Below the pieces are notes generated by a model. The model was not told the DNA's origin and made no database searches. It saw only the letters and a program-made list of their open reading frames with translations. From positions 1 to 44,160 of the forward strand of contig JAJYJQ010000004.1 in the NCBI GenBank assembly GCA_021789225.1: a stretch of 44,160 nucleotides of DNA, given 5' to 3'. How positions within the stretch are numbered: position 1 is the first letter of the stretch; each line of letters opens with the position of its first letter. The position numbers were made by a program, and so were the translations under genes. The DNA comes from a bacterium (GTDB lineage: Bacteria > Patescibacteriota > Minisyncoccia > Phycocordibacterales > Phycocordibacteraceae). Positions 15,294-23,252 of the stretch are shown here, one piece after another.

Positions 15294-18200
15294 CTGCATA
15301 GTCTTCGACCTCGACAGCACGCTTGCCAAAAGCAAGCAGCCGATCGAGCCTGCGATGGCGGCAGCGCTCACCCGACTCCTCGCACGCATCAAGATCGCCG
15401 TCATTTCGGGCGGGAAGCTTGAGCAGCTTACGAAGCAAGTCGCTGACCGGCTGCCTCCGCACGCCGCGCGCGGAAATCTTTTCCTGCTCCCCACCTCCGG
15501 TGCCGCGCTCTACGCATATCGCACCGGCACCTGGACGCGCATATACCAAGAGGCGCTCTCACCCGACGAAGCAGCGAGCATACGTGCCGCGCTTCTTTCC
15601 GCAAACGAAGAGACCCACACGGTCGATTTCGGCACACCCGCACACGGCGAGCGCATCGAGTTCCGCGGCTCGCAGGTTTCATTCTCTGCGCTCGGGCAAG
15701 AGGCACCGCTTGCAGAAAAGCTTGCATGGGACCCGACGCGCGCGAAGCGCGAAGCGCTTCGCGCGGCACTCGAAGCGCGCCTGCCCGGATTCGAGGTGCG
15801 CATCGGCGGCACCACGACCATCGACATCACCAAGAAAGGTATCGACAAGGCGTATGGCGTCCGCCGGCTCTCCGAGCACCTGCACGTGCCCATCGACCGC
15901 ATGGAATATGTGGGCGACCAGCTTTACGAGGGAGGCAACGATGCGGTCGTCACGGCGACCGGCATCCCTACGCACGCTGTCACCGACCCCACGGACACGC
16001 TTCAGTACCTCACGCCTCTCCTCGCGCGCGCACCAGTAGCGCCGTCGCAGGGCCAGACCGGCCTCACGACAGCCGAGGCGCGACTCATCCGCGAGAAGGT
16101 CGGCGCGAACGTGCTCGAAGAAGCGCGTCCGGGCGTGTTCGGGAAATTCGTCTCGTGGACACTCACGCCGATTTCGCTGATGCTCGTGGCCGCGGCAGCG
16201 CTTTCGTTTGCTGCCGGCAAGATTCCCGATGGCTGGTTGACTCTTTTCCTCTTCGCAGCGAATTTCGGCATCCGCCTCTGGCACGAAGGCAAAGCCGATC
16301 ACGCCATCGCGAAGCTCCAGGAGAACCTCGCCGTCTCCTGCCGCGTGGAGCGCGATGGAGATTGGCAGAAGCTCCCTGCGACCGAACTCGTCCCGGGCGA
16401 CCTCGTCATGCTGTCGGTCGGTGCCATCGTGCCGGCGGACGCGACCGTACTCACCCAGACCAATCTCTCACTCAATGAGTCGATGCTTACCGGGGAGTCG
16501 CTTCCGCGCGAGCGCAGTGTCGGCGAGACGCTCTACTCCGGCTCATTCGTCGCGACCGGCAACGCGCTCGCCCTCATAACTGCCACCGGTACGCGCACCT
16601 ACTTCGGCAAGACGCTCGCTTCCGTCGAGCACGCCAAGAAACGCAGCGCGCTCGAAACGGACATCCTCTCGATCTCGCGCTTCCTTTCCATCTTCTCGCT
16701 GGTCGCCATCGCTATCCTCTCTGTCGTTCTGTTGCAGAATGCGAGCACCAAACTCATCGAGATCGCGACCCTCGACCTTTCGCTCCTCATCGCCGGCATC
16801 CCGGTCACGCTCCCGACAGTCATGAGCCTCATCATCAGCGTCGGCGTCCTCGAACTCGCCAAGCAGCGAGCCGCTGTGCGTCGCCTCTCCTCGCTCGAAG
16901 ACCTCGCCAATGTCGACCTCCTCCTTACCGATAAGACCGGTACGCTCACGGAAAACCGCATCACGGTCGATCGCGTGCTCGTGCTCGAGGGACAAGACGA
17001 ACGAGACGTCCTCGAGCTCGCCGTTTCTGCCACCGACCCCGCCGAAGGAAACGCGCTTGAGGACGCCGTCATCACGAGCGCACGTGCCGCGCTCGCCGCT
17101 CGCTTGCCACAGTCCTCCTTCACGCCAGGCGATTCGGAGCGCAAGCGGAGCACAGCCATCGTGACGCGCGCGGGCGTGCCATGGGTCGTCACGCTCGGGG
17201 CCCCGAGCACCGTGCGCGCGCTGTGCGATTTCCGCTCCGTCGACCTGGCGAAACGCTTTGACGAAGCGGTAGCGGAAGCAGCGGCGCGCGGCGACCGCGC
17301 GCTCGCGGTCGCCGCGCGCGAGGGCGCGCACGAAGCAGGCCTCAGGCCGATCGGTCTTCTTTTCCTCGCAGACACGCTCCGTGCCGACGCGAAGGAAACT
17401 ATCGCCGCCATGCGCGACCAAGGCATCACCGTCAAGATGCTCACCGGGGACGATGCCGCGATCGCTCGCCAAGTCTCGCATACGCTCGGGCTCGAAGGCG
17501 ACATCGCATCACGCACCGTCTTCGACTCATCACAAGCCCTCGACGCAGCATTCGAACAGGCTGCCGGATTCGCCAACGTACTCCCGGAAGACAAATACCT
17601 TGCCGTCGAACAAGCGAAAAAATCGCATGTCGTCGCCGTGACAGGCGATGGCGTGAACGACGTCCCGCCCGTCAAAGCGGCCGATGTCGGCATCGCCGTG
17701 AAGAACGCGGTGGACGCGCTGCGCTCGACCGCCGATATCGTCCTCCTCACGAACGGCATCGCGGTCGTGCAAGACGCCATCATCGAGGCGCGGAAAGTCT
17801 TCTCGCGCGTCTATCACTACTCGGTCTACCGTATTTCCGAGAGCTCGCGCCTCATCCTCACGATCGGCATCATCGGCGTCGTGGCGGGTGACTATCCGCT
17901 CACGCCCATACAGATCATCCTCCTCGCGCTCTTGAACGACATCCCCATCGTCTCACTCGCCTTTGATCGCGTCCACGCGCCACGTGTACCCGCCACCATC
18001 GACGTGAAGCGCCGCTTCCTCCTGGGCACGGTCTACGGCTTCACCGGCGTCTTAAACAGCGTGCTCATGCTCTGGCTCGCGCTCTCCGTCCTTCACCTGC
18101 CGTGGCCACAGATCCAGACGCTCTTCTTCTTGAAGCTCGTCGTCTCCGGCCACCTGCTCATCTATATCGCACACACCGACCACCGCTGGTTCCGCTTCCT

Positions 18201-18435
18201 CCCGAGCTGGCAGGTCATCACCGCTGTCACCGCGACACAGCTCCTGGCGACCGCCTGGGCGCTCTCCGGCCTCTTTACTGCCGCCATCCCGTTCTGGGTC
18301 GCGGCGTTCGTGTGGGTATGGGCCTTCTTCTGGATGCAGACTGCCGAGCTCGGCAAGATGCTCGTTGCCCGCGCCGCCAAGCCGAAACAAGCCTCCATGG
18401 AGCTCGCAGTTGCCGCGCTCGCGCGCGAGGCGTAG
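15280..18435 (+). CDS. Fusion of a phosphomannomutase-like HAD phosphatase with a P3A-type (proton) P-type ATPase
   Basis: A 1051-residue protein. The start at 15280 is preferred over ATGs at 15241 and 15256 because a CATACT box lies six bases upstream and the HAD motif follows at once. Residues 1-245 resemble HAD-IIB enzymes of the eukaryotic phosphomannomutase/sucrose-phosphatase type: FDLDST (Asp10, Asp12), AVISGGK, a TTIDITKKGIDKA segment and YVGDQLYEGGND. From about 258 the chain is a P-type ATPase: TGLTTAEA, TGES (404-407), PVTLPTV in helix 4, DKTGTLT (Asp551), TGDGVNDVP and LLNDIPIVSLAFDRV, typical of P3A proton pumps, with about ten helices. The frame is continuous across the junction. 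Location after cupin and GH130 genes suits mannose-1-phosphate use. Confidence 0.82.
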   Translation: MSLPDCIVFDLDSTLAKSKQPIEPAMAAALTRLLARIKIAVISGGKLEQLTKQVADRLPPHAARGNLFLLPTSGAALYAYRTGTWTRIYQEALSPDEAASIRAALLSANEETHTVDFGTPAHGERIEFRGSQVSFSALGQEAPLAEKLAWDPTRAKREALRAALEARLPGFEVRIGGTTTIDITKKGIDKAYGVRRLSEHLHVPIDRMEYVGDQLYEGGNDAVVTATGIPTHAVTDPTDTLQYLTPLLARAPVAPSQGQTGLTTAEARLIREKVGANVLEEARPGVFGKFVSWTLTPISLMLVAAAALSFAAGKIPDGWLTLFLFAANFGIRLWHEGKADHAIAKLQENLAVSCRVERDGDWQKLPATELVPGDLVMLSVGAIVPADATVLTQTNLSLNESMLTGESLPRERSVGETLYSGSFVATGNALALITATGTRTYFGKTLASVEHAKKRSALETDILSISRFLSIFSLVAIAILSVVLLQNASTKLIEIATLDLSLLIAGIPVTLPTVMSLIISVGVLELAKQRAAVRRLSSLEDLANVDLLLTDKTGTLTENRITVDRVLVLEGQDERDVLELAVSATDPAEGNALEDAVITSARAALAARLPQSSFTPGDSERKRSTAIVTRAGVPWVVTLGAPSTVRALCDFRSVDLAKRFDEAVAEAAARGDRALAVAAREGAHEAGLRPIGLLFLADTLRADAKETIAAMRDQGITVKMLTGDDAAIARQVSHTLGLEGDIASRTVFDSSQALDAAFEQAAGFANVLPEDKYLAVEQAKKSHVVAVTGDGVNDVPPVKAADVGIAVKNAVDALRSTADIVLLTNGIAVVQDAIIEARKVFSRVYHYSVYRISESSRLILTIGIIGVVAGDYPLTPIQIILLALLNDIPIVSLAFDRVHAPRVPATIDVKRRFLLGTVYGFTGVLNSVLMLWLALSVLHLPWPQIQTLFFLKLVVSGHLLIYIAHTDHRWFRFLPSWQVITAVTATQLLATAWALSGLFTAAIPFWVAAFVWVWAFFWMQTAELGKMLVARAAKPKQASMELAVAALAREA

Positions 18436-18595
18436 TTATACACACCCGCAACATTGCATCCTTGTGCTGTTTATGTCATACTCACGATAACTCGCAGTGT
18501 CTCTTGAGCTTTGCGGCCCTCGTGCCCCAGAAGCGTTCGGTACCCGGCGAGGGTTATCAAGTTCACAGCCATTTTCAAGCAATGCTTTCACAATG

Positions 18596-18698
18596 GTGCG
18601 CTTCTGAATTTCGAGCGAGAAACGAGTCGGAACGCGAAGTGTATCCGAGATACATTGAGCGTGAGACGAGGTTTCGCAGCCGAAATTCAGAAGCGCAC
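18596..18698. repeat. Foldback element, hairpin family A copy 2
   Basis: Perfect 18-base outer arms (18596-18613 and 18681-18698) enclose a mismatched middle and an apical GTATC/GATAC stem. Read on the minus strand the inner sequence matches copy 1 at 2074-2235 and copy 3 at 27609-27707: TTTC-GGCTGCG on one side and ACTCG, then TCTCGCTCGAAA, on the other. The intergenic region 18436-18736 otherwise holds only the upstream region of the RRM gene and shows no supportable gene. Confidence 0.7.
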
Positions 18699-18736
18699 GT
18701 GGAATGATTGATTGAGAAGGGCGTTACTACGCATCC

Positions 18737-19072
18737 ATGCAAGAAAACAAGAAGAAGCTCTTTGTCGGCGGTATCCCGTGGGCCTCGACAGAAGAGGACG
18801 TCCGCAAGGCGTTCGAGGAGGCTGGCACCGTCGTTTCGGTGAGCCTTCCGATCGACCGCATGTACAACCGCCCGCGCGGTTTCGGTTTCGTCGAAATGGC
18901 GACCGAGGCAGAAGCGCAGGCAGCAGTCGAGCGCTGGGACGGAAAGGATTTCGGCGGTCGCACCCTTAAGGTGGACTTCGCTCGCCCGGAGAGCGAGCGC
19001 CCGCCTCGCGAGAATCGCGGTGGTGGTCGCGGCGGCTTCGGCGGCGATCGTGGCGGCTACGGCAGCTACTAA
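18737..19072 (+). CDS. RRM-type RNA-binding protein with glycine-rich tail
   Basis: A 111-residue protein with one RNA recognition motif. RNP2 is KLFVGGIPW (residues about 7-15) and RNP1 is RGFGFVEM (about 47-54). The C-terminus from about 92 is arginine- and glycine-rich (RGGFGGDRGGYG). This is the layout of small bacterial RRM proteins known from cyanobacteria and others, several of them cold-induced. It would bind single-stranded RNA in the cytoplasm. A TACTAC box lies six bases before the ATG and no Shine-Dalgarno sequence is seen. A strong bidirectional terminator follows. Hairpin element family A copy 2 lies just upstream. Confidence 0.9.
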   Translation: MQENKKKLFVGGIPWASTEEDVRKAFEEAGTVVSVSLPIDRMYNRPRGFGFVEMATEAEAQAAVERWDGKDFGGRTLKVDFARPESERPPRENRGGGRGGFGGDRGGYGSY

Positions 19073-19075
19073 TCT

Positions 19076-19121
19076 CCCCAAAAGAAAAAGACCCTCACCC
19101 GAGGGTCTTTTTCTTTTGGGG
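19076..19121. terminator. Bidirectional terminator between convergent genes
   Basis: A perfect 21-base stem with an ACCC loop includes A-rich and T-rich halves (AAAAGAAAAAG and its complement), so it works in both directions. It starts three bases after the RRM stop and ends four bases from the stop of the minus-strand membrane protein gene. Confidence 0.85.
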
Positions 19122-19125
19122 ATGG

Positions 19126-19584
19126 TTACGCAAGGTGCGGATGGTGAAGCGGCTGCTCCCTATCGTGTTCCGGCGTCTGCGCCTGTGCACCACCGAGGCG
19201 CTGCTCAAGACGCACGAGGAGCGAGCCGATTGACGCAAGCGCCAGGATGAGGATGACGAACCACGCATAGGATGTCGCGAAGTACGCGAGCACGATGACG
19301 AGCGCCGCCCAGAGAGTCGCTGTGCGTCGGCTCTGAGCCATCATGCCGAGCGTTGAGCGGAGCGAATACGGCTCGGCGTTCTGAGTCCATGCCCGCGCAC
19401 GAGCAGACACGCTGTCGCGCATGCACAGCCGCGCTAGCTGATGTGTCGCGAAGGCCATGAGCACGAAGTCACCGAGCGGCACCCACGTCGCGAGCGCGTG
19501 TGCATCAGCGAGAAGCGTGATGCCCGCGAGCAAGGCGGACACGTACAGAAGGCCGAAGAAAAATCCCCAAAAATGAAAACGCAT
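19126..19584 (-). CDS. Small membrane protein, DUF1360-like
   Basis: A 152-residue protein with about four hydrophobic segments (residues 5-26, 32-50, 88-100, 102-118). The ATG at 19584 is chosen because a TACACT box lies eight bases upstream; longer in-frame versions run into the prmC coding region. The segment GDFVLMAFATHQLARLCMRD followed by a basic stretch recalls the DUF1360 family of small membrane proteins, but this is a weak resemblance. The C-terminus is rich in Gln, His and Pro. The gene is divergent from prmC and convergent with the RRM gene. Confidence 0.6.
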   Translation of the reverse strand: MRFHFWGFFFGLLYVSALLAGITLLADAHALATWVPLGDFVLMAFATHQLARLCMRDSVSARARAWTQNAEPYSLRSTLGMMAQSRRTATLWAALVIVLAYFATSYAWFVILILALASIGSLLVRLEQRLGGAQAQTPEHDREQPLHHPHLA

Positions 19585-19629
19585 ATAGCGGTAGTGTACG
19601 GCGCCGCCGGGAAATGGCAAGATACGCGC

Positions 19630-20385
19630 ATGAATCTTCCCGAAGGAGTGTCCGCACAAGATGCAGCCTGGCTTTTGCGCGACAAATACGAGGGCGTGGA
19701 GAGCGAGGTGTATGAACAAGACCTGCAGCGGCTCGCCGCAGGCGAGCCGCTGCCCTACGTCATCGGCTGGGTTCCCTTCCTCGGCCTCGCCATCTCGCTC
19801 GCTTCGCACCCCCTCATCCCGCGTGCCGAAACCGAGTGGTGGGTGGAGCGACTAATCGAGGAGCTTCGCGCGCGCTATGGCGACAAGCCCTTCACCTTTC
19901 TCGACCTATGCGCCGGCTCAGGCGCCATCGGCTGTGCCATCCTCGCCGCACTCCCGAACGCCCGCGTCTCCTTCGGCGAACTCGACCCTGCGCACGCCCC
20001 CACCATCCGCGCCAATGTGGGACGTGCAACGTCCCACATTAAGCGGGCAGACATTCGCATTGGCGATCTGTTTGAGCCTTTTGCCGGCGAGCGATTCGAC
20101 TGCATCGCGGCGAACCCTCCCTACATTCCTGAAGCTCGCATGCTCCCGCGCGAAGTCGCTGCATATGAGCCGCGCGAAGCGCTGTACGCCGGCGCCGATG
20201 GCCTCGCCGTCATGCGCCGCATCGCCGAAGGACTACCCTCACATCTCGCGCGGGCCGGCTGCGCATGGATAGAGGTAGACGCGATCCACGCATCCGCAGC
20301 GCAGGAGCTTTTCGCGCGGGCCGGTTTCGCAGCCGACATACGCACCGACCAGTATGGACGGCCGCGCCTCATCGTGGCAAACTAG
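19630..20385 (+). CDS. prmC: Peptide chain release factor glutamine methyltransferase
   Basis: A 251-residue class I SAM-dependent methyltransferase. The N-terminal helical domain is followed by the SAM site DLCAGSGAIG (about 94-103) and the active-site motif NPPYI (about 163-167), which in PrmC binds the release-factor glutamine of the GGQ loop. It would methylate RF1 and RF2 and improve translation termination. The start at 19630 (MNLPEG) fits the family length; no Shine-Dalgarno sequence is seen. A perfect 12-base palindrome lies in frame at 20014-20040 and codes for the ANVGRATSHI stretch after the SAM-acidic loop, a place where PrmC proteins vary. The next gene starts five bases after the stop. 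Confidence 0.88.
   Translation: MNLPEGVSAQDAAWLLRDKYEGVESEVYEQDLQRLAAGEPLPYVIGWVPFLGLAISLASHPLIPRAETEWWVERLIEELRARYGDKPFTFLDLCAGSGAIGCAILAALPNARVSFGELDPAHAPTIRANVGRATSHIKRADIRIGDLFEPFAGERFDCIAANPPYIPEARMLPREVAAYEPREALYAGADGLAVMRRIAEGLPSHLARAGCAWIEVDAIHASAAQELFARAGFAADIRTDQYGRPRLIVAN
20014..20040. repeat. Intragenic palindrome in prmC
   Basis: Two perfect 12-base arms (AATGTGGGACGT and its complement) are separated by GCA. It codes for NVGRATSHI in frame. A related palindrome in the helicase gene (27164-27188) has the same ATGT-x-GGAC arm and codes for HVGHPVSNI on its strand. Confidence 0.6.
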
Positions 20386-20389
20386 CGAC

Positions 20390-20647
20390 ATGCAAGGAAC
20401 GCCGATCGGAATCACCCCCTCGCTCGCCCCCATCGCCGGCTCCCTCTCGGGCATCCACCTCGGCAGCATCGTGAGCTGGTTTTTCTTCGGCCTCGTGTTT
20501 CTCATCTGGGCACTTTCTACCCTTGCGGCCATCTATCACTGGCTGCGGTATAGCTATCGCTCATTCATGACCCTTCCCATGCTCATTTTGCACGCCTTCG
20601 TATCGTACTCGCTGCTGATGTACACGTGGAGCAGCATGGCAGGATAA
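20390..20647 (+). CDS. Small two-helix membrane protein of unknown function
   Basis: An 85-residue protein starting at the ATG four bases after the prmC stop. It has a polar N-terminus of about 25 residues and two hydrophobic segments (about 27-47 and 58-80) joined by a short basic loop (HWLRYSYRS). I do not recognise the family. It lies four bases before the PH-domain membrane protein gene, and the two may form one membrane complex. No Shine-Dalgarno sequence is visible. Confidence 0.65.
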   Translation: MQGTPIGITPSLAPIAGSLSGIHLGSIVSWFFFGLVFLIWALSTLAAIYHWLRYSYRSFMTLPMLILHAFVSYSLLMYTWSSMAG

Positions 20648-20651
20648 CCCT

Positions 20652-21209
20652 ATGGAAGAATTTTCACTTGAGTCAGGAGAACGTGTGGTGCGAATCGTGC
20701 GCCGGCACTGGATTGCGCTTCTTAGCTCTCTCATCCCGGTCGCCATACTCGCGATCGCGCCGCTCCTCGTCATGCCACTCCTCCAGGCCGCATCTTCCCT
20801 GAGCCCGGCGCTCGCGCCGCTCGCTACGAACAGCGCGATGCTCTCGTTCTTTTCGTGGTCGCACTTCACGCTCGGCCTGTGGTGGCTTTTTCTCTGGATC
20901 GGCGCGTTCAACGCGATCACGCGCTACTTCCTCAACGTCTGGATTCTCACGACCAAGCGCATTGTCGAGATACGCCAGCCGCGCTATTTCAACCGCAAAG
21001 TATCCAGCTTCTTCCTGAACCGCATCCAGGATGTTACTTCGAACGTGAGCGGCATATTCGGCACCGTATTCGGTTTCGGTTCCATCCACGTCGAGACCGC
21101 CGGCGAAACCGAGGCGTTCGAGATGCATAACATTTACGACCCGACCGGATTCCGCGACATCATCCTGCACGAGATGACCGTGACGACTGCGCCGCGCGAA
21201 GCCCAGTAG
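20652..21209 (+). CDS. PH-domain membrane protein (bacterial PH2, YdbS/YdbT-like)
   Basis: A 185-residue protein. Two membrane segments (about 20-45 and 72-95) are followed by a bacterial PH-like domain of about 80 residues: the pattern W-x-LTTKRIVEI, RKVSSFFLNRIQDV, GTVFGFGSIHVETAGE is characteristic of these domains. They sit on the cytoplasmic side and are thought to scaffold protein complexes; their partners are usually unknown. It is translated closely after a small two-helix membrane protein and ended by a strong terminator at 21216-21249. Confidence 0.8.
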   Translation: MEEFSLESGERVVRIVRRHWIALLSSLIPVAILAIAPLLVMPLLQAASSLSPALAPLATNSAMLSFFSWSHFTLGLWWLFLWIGAFNAITRYFLNVWILTTKRIVEIRQPRYFNRKVSSFFLNRIQDVTSNVSGIFGTVFGFGSIHVETAGETEAFEMHNIYDPTGFRDIILHEMTVTTAPREAQ

Positions 21210-21215
21210 GCGCAG

Positions 21216-21249
21216 AAAAGCGCGGCGGCCTTCGGCCGCCGCGCTTTTT
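21216..21249 (+). terminator. Rho-independent terminator overlapping the hisS promoter
   Basis: A perfect 15-base stem (AAAAGCGCGGCGGCC) closes on TTC and runs into five T residues. The hisS -10 box (21254-21259) starts five bases later, so this hairpin occupies the -35 region of hisS. Confidence 0.85.
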
Positions 21250-21253
21250 CTGT

Positions 21254-21259
21254 TATAGT
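21254..21259 (+). promoter_or_regulatory. -10 box TATAGT for leaderless hisS
   Basis: TATAGT lies six bases before the hisS ATG and no Shine-Dalgarno sequence is present. Confidence 0.6.
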
Positions 21260-21265
21260 TGCCTT

Positions 21266-22534
21266 ATGAACGATTCAGAAAAGCTTTCGACCGAGCCCTA
21301 TAAGGGCACGCGCGATTTCTACCCTGCCGACTGGGCAAAGCTCCAGGCGATGTTCGACCGCATCCGGCAGACGCTCGCCTCCTGGGGCTACGAAGAATAC
21401 AACGCCTCGCCGCTCGAACGCGCCGAGCTCTACGAAAGCAAGACCTCGGAAGAGATTGTCAACGAACAGACCTACACCTTTACCGACCGTGGCGACCGCC
21501 GCGTCACCCTGCGCCCTGAGATGACGCCGACCCTAGCACGCATGGTCGCTGCCAAGCGACGCGAGCTCCCCTTCCCGGTGCGCTGGTTTTCCATCGGCAA
21601 CCGCTTCCGCTACGAGCGGCCGCAGCGTGGGCGCCTGCGCGAGTTTTATCAGACCGATGTCGACCTCCTCGGCGCCGCAGGCCCAGAAGCAGATATCGAG
21701 ATCATCACGCTCGTCGCGACGATACTGAGCGCATTCGACGCAAAAGAAAGCGACTTCACCATCCGCGTCAATTCGCGCACACTCCTCAACGCCGCCTGCG
21801 CTGCCGCCGGACTTTCCGGCGAGCAAGTACGCGCCTACACACACCTCCTCGACCGCAAAGCAAAGATGCCCGCTGAGGAATTTGCCGCGGCAGTGCGCGA
21901 AATCACCGAGCGCGACCCGCTCGCGCTCATCGAGCAAGGCGGCGATCCGGGAGTCGAGCACGAGAAGCGCGCTCTCTTCGACACCATCGAGGCGCTCAAC
22001 ACGCGCGGCGTGACAAACGCCCGCTTCGACCCCACCATCACGCGCGGATTCGATTACTACACTGGCATCGTCTTCGAAGTGTACGACACGAACCCGGCAA
22101 ATACGCGCGCGCTTTTTGGCGGTGGTCGCTACGACCAGCTCGTCGCACTCTTTGGCGGCGACCCCATCCCTGCGGTGGGCTTTGGCATGGGCGATGTCAC
22201 ACTTGCTGACTTCCTCGAGACACATCAGCTCACCCTCCCCACCAATACAAAACCGCAGCTCTACATCGGCACGCCTGCTGCAAGCGACATTCCCGGCGCA
22301 CAAGCGTTTGCCCAGTGGCTCCGCGCCCAGGGCGCGCGCGTGTTTGTAAACCTCACCGAGAAATCGCTTGGCGACCAGGTGAAAGATGCCGTGCGCCGTG
22401 GCATCCCGCTTTTCATCGCCTATGGCCAAAACGAAGTGCGCCAGGACCTCGTGCGCCTGAAAGTGCTCGCCACCGGCGAGGAAATCGGCATGGCCGCGAG
22501 CGATGTGCCGCCATACATTCGCGCAGAGAGGTAG
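21266..22534 (+). CDS. hisS: Histidyl-tRNA synthetase
   Basis: A 422-residue class II aminoacyl-tRNA synthetase of normal length. It charges tRNA-His with histidine. Visible family features: N-terminal KGTRDFYP, motif 1 region, LRPEMTPTLARM, motif 2 RFRYERPQRGRLREFYQ (about 113-129), the histidine-specific TRGFDYYTG segment, and motif 3 FGGGRYDQL with GFGMGD. The C-terminal anticodon-binding domain begins near residue 325 (QLYIGTP). The exonuclease gene follows after one base, so the two are probably co-transcribed. Confidence 0.95.
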   Translation: MNDSEKLSTEPYKGTRDFYPADWAKLQAMFDRIRQTLASWGYEEYNASPLERAELYESKTSEEIVNEQTYTFTDRGDRRVTLRPEMTPTLARMVAAKRRELPFPVRWFSIGNRFRYERPQRGRLREFYQTDVDLLGAAGPEADIEIITLVATILSAFDAKESDFTIRVNSRTLLNAACAAAGLSGEQVRAYTHLLDRKAKMPAEEFAAAVREITERDPLALIEQGGDPGVEHEKRALFDTIEALNTRGVTNARFDPTITRGFDYYTGIVFEVYDTNPANTRALFGGGRYDQLVALFGGDPIPAVGFGMGDVTLADFLETHQLTLPTNTKPQLYIGTPAASDIPGAQAFAQWLRAQGARVFVNLTEKSLGDQVKDAVRRGIPLFIAYGQNEVRQDLVRLKVLATGEEIGMAASDVPPYIRAER

Positions 22535-22535
22535 T

Positions 22536-23117
22536 ATGCGGGCCATCACCTTCGATATCGAGACGAAAAACACGTCCGCGGTGCGCGGCCGTGTGGACCC
22601 CGCCGAGATGGAGCTCACCGTCGTCGCCATCCACGACTCCGAGACCGACGAGTATTCTTCCTATTTTAAAGAAGAGCTCCCGAGGCTCTGGCCCATCATC
22701 GAGCGGGCTGATGTGCTCATCGGCTTCAACTCCGACACCTTCGACATCCCCATCCTGAACCGCTACTACCCTGGCGACCTCTCGAAGATCCGCTCGCTCG
22801 ATCTCCTGGTCGAAGTGCAGAAAGCGCTCGGGCGACGCATCCGCCTCCAGCTCCTCGCCGAAGCGACACTCGGCCGCGGCAAGGCCGGCAGTGGCCTCAA
22901 GGCCGTCGACTGGTGGGCTGAGGGCAAGTACGAAGAGGTGCGCAAGTACTGCATCGAAGACGTGCGCATCACGCGCGACCTCTACGACTACGCGCTCAAA
23001 AACGGCAAGCTCAAATACAAAGACCTCAAAGACATCCGCGACATCAAGCTCGACACGAGTAACTGGAATGTAAAAATCGGCGAGGCGCCGGCCATGACGC
23101 ACACGCTGGGGCTGTAA
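22536..23117 (+). CDS. DEDD-type 3'-5' exonuclease (RNase H-like fold)
   Basis: A 193-residue protein. Three exonuclease motifs are visible: FDIETK near the start (Asp, Glu), GFNSDTFDIP in the middle (Asp), and a YCIEDVRITRDLYDYA segment near 146-160 (Asp). This is the pattern of YprB-like or DnaQ-like DEDD nucleases, which use two metal ions to hydrolyse DNA or RNA from the 3' end. It starts one base after hisS without a Shine-Dalgarno sequence. A hairpin element of family B starts 11 bases after its stop. Whether it acts on DNA or RNA cannot be told. Confidence 0.78.
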   Translation: MRAITFDIETKNTSAVRGRVDPAEMELTVVAIHDSETDEYSSYFKEELPRLWPIIERADVLIGFNSDTFDIPILNRYYPGDLSKIRSLDLLVEVQKALGRRIRLQLLAEATLGRGKAGSGLKAVDWWAEGKYEEVRKYCIEDVRITRDLYDYALKNGKLKYKDLKDIRDIKLDTSNWNVKIGEAPAMTHTLGL

Positions 23118-23127
23118 CTCCGAGAGC

Positions 23128-23212
23128 CGTCGCCGGCATGTCGAGAAAAAGTGAGTAAGACTCGGCCTAGCGGCCCGGAGCGCTCACTTTTTTCGACATG
23201 CCGGTGCGGCGA
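23128..23212 (+). repeat. Foldback element, hairpin family B copy 1
   Basis: A long outer stem (GCCGGCATGTCGA and its complement) continues into AAAAAGTGAG paired with CTCACTTTTTT, closing a 27-base apical region with AAGACTCGGCC and TAGCGGCCCG. A second copy lies at 36963-37037 on the minus strand with matching apical sequence and compensating stem changes. Both copies follow a stop codon in the sense direction. The A/T ends would also allow bidirectional termination. Confidence 0.75.
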
Positions 23213-23240
23213 CTAAACAGACCGGACGCGGTCCACGTGC

Positions 23241-23246
23241 TATCAT
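23241..23246 (+). promoter_or_regulatory. -10 box TATCAT for the leaderless DsbA-like gene
   Basis: TATCAT lies six bases before the ATG at 23253. The intervening CCTCCT is an anti-Shine-Dalgarno-like sequence, not a ribosome site. Confidence 0.6.
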
Positions 23247-23252
23247 CCTCCT

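Noticed and set aside
15747-15764. 18-bp perfect palindrome in the HAD domain
   Set aside because: Made only of GCG/CGC/GAAGC codon repeats (AKREALRAAL) and likely to arise from composition.
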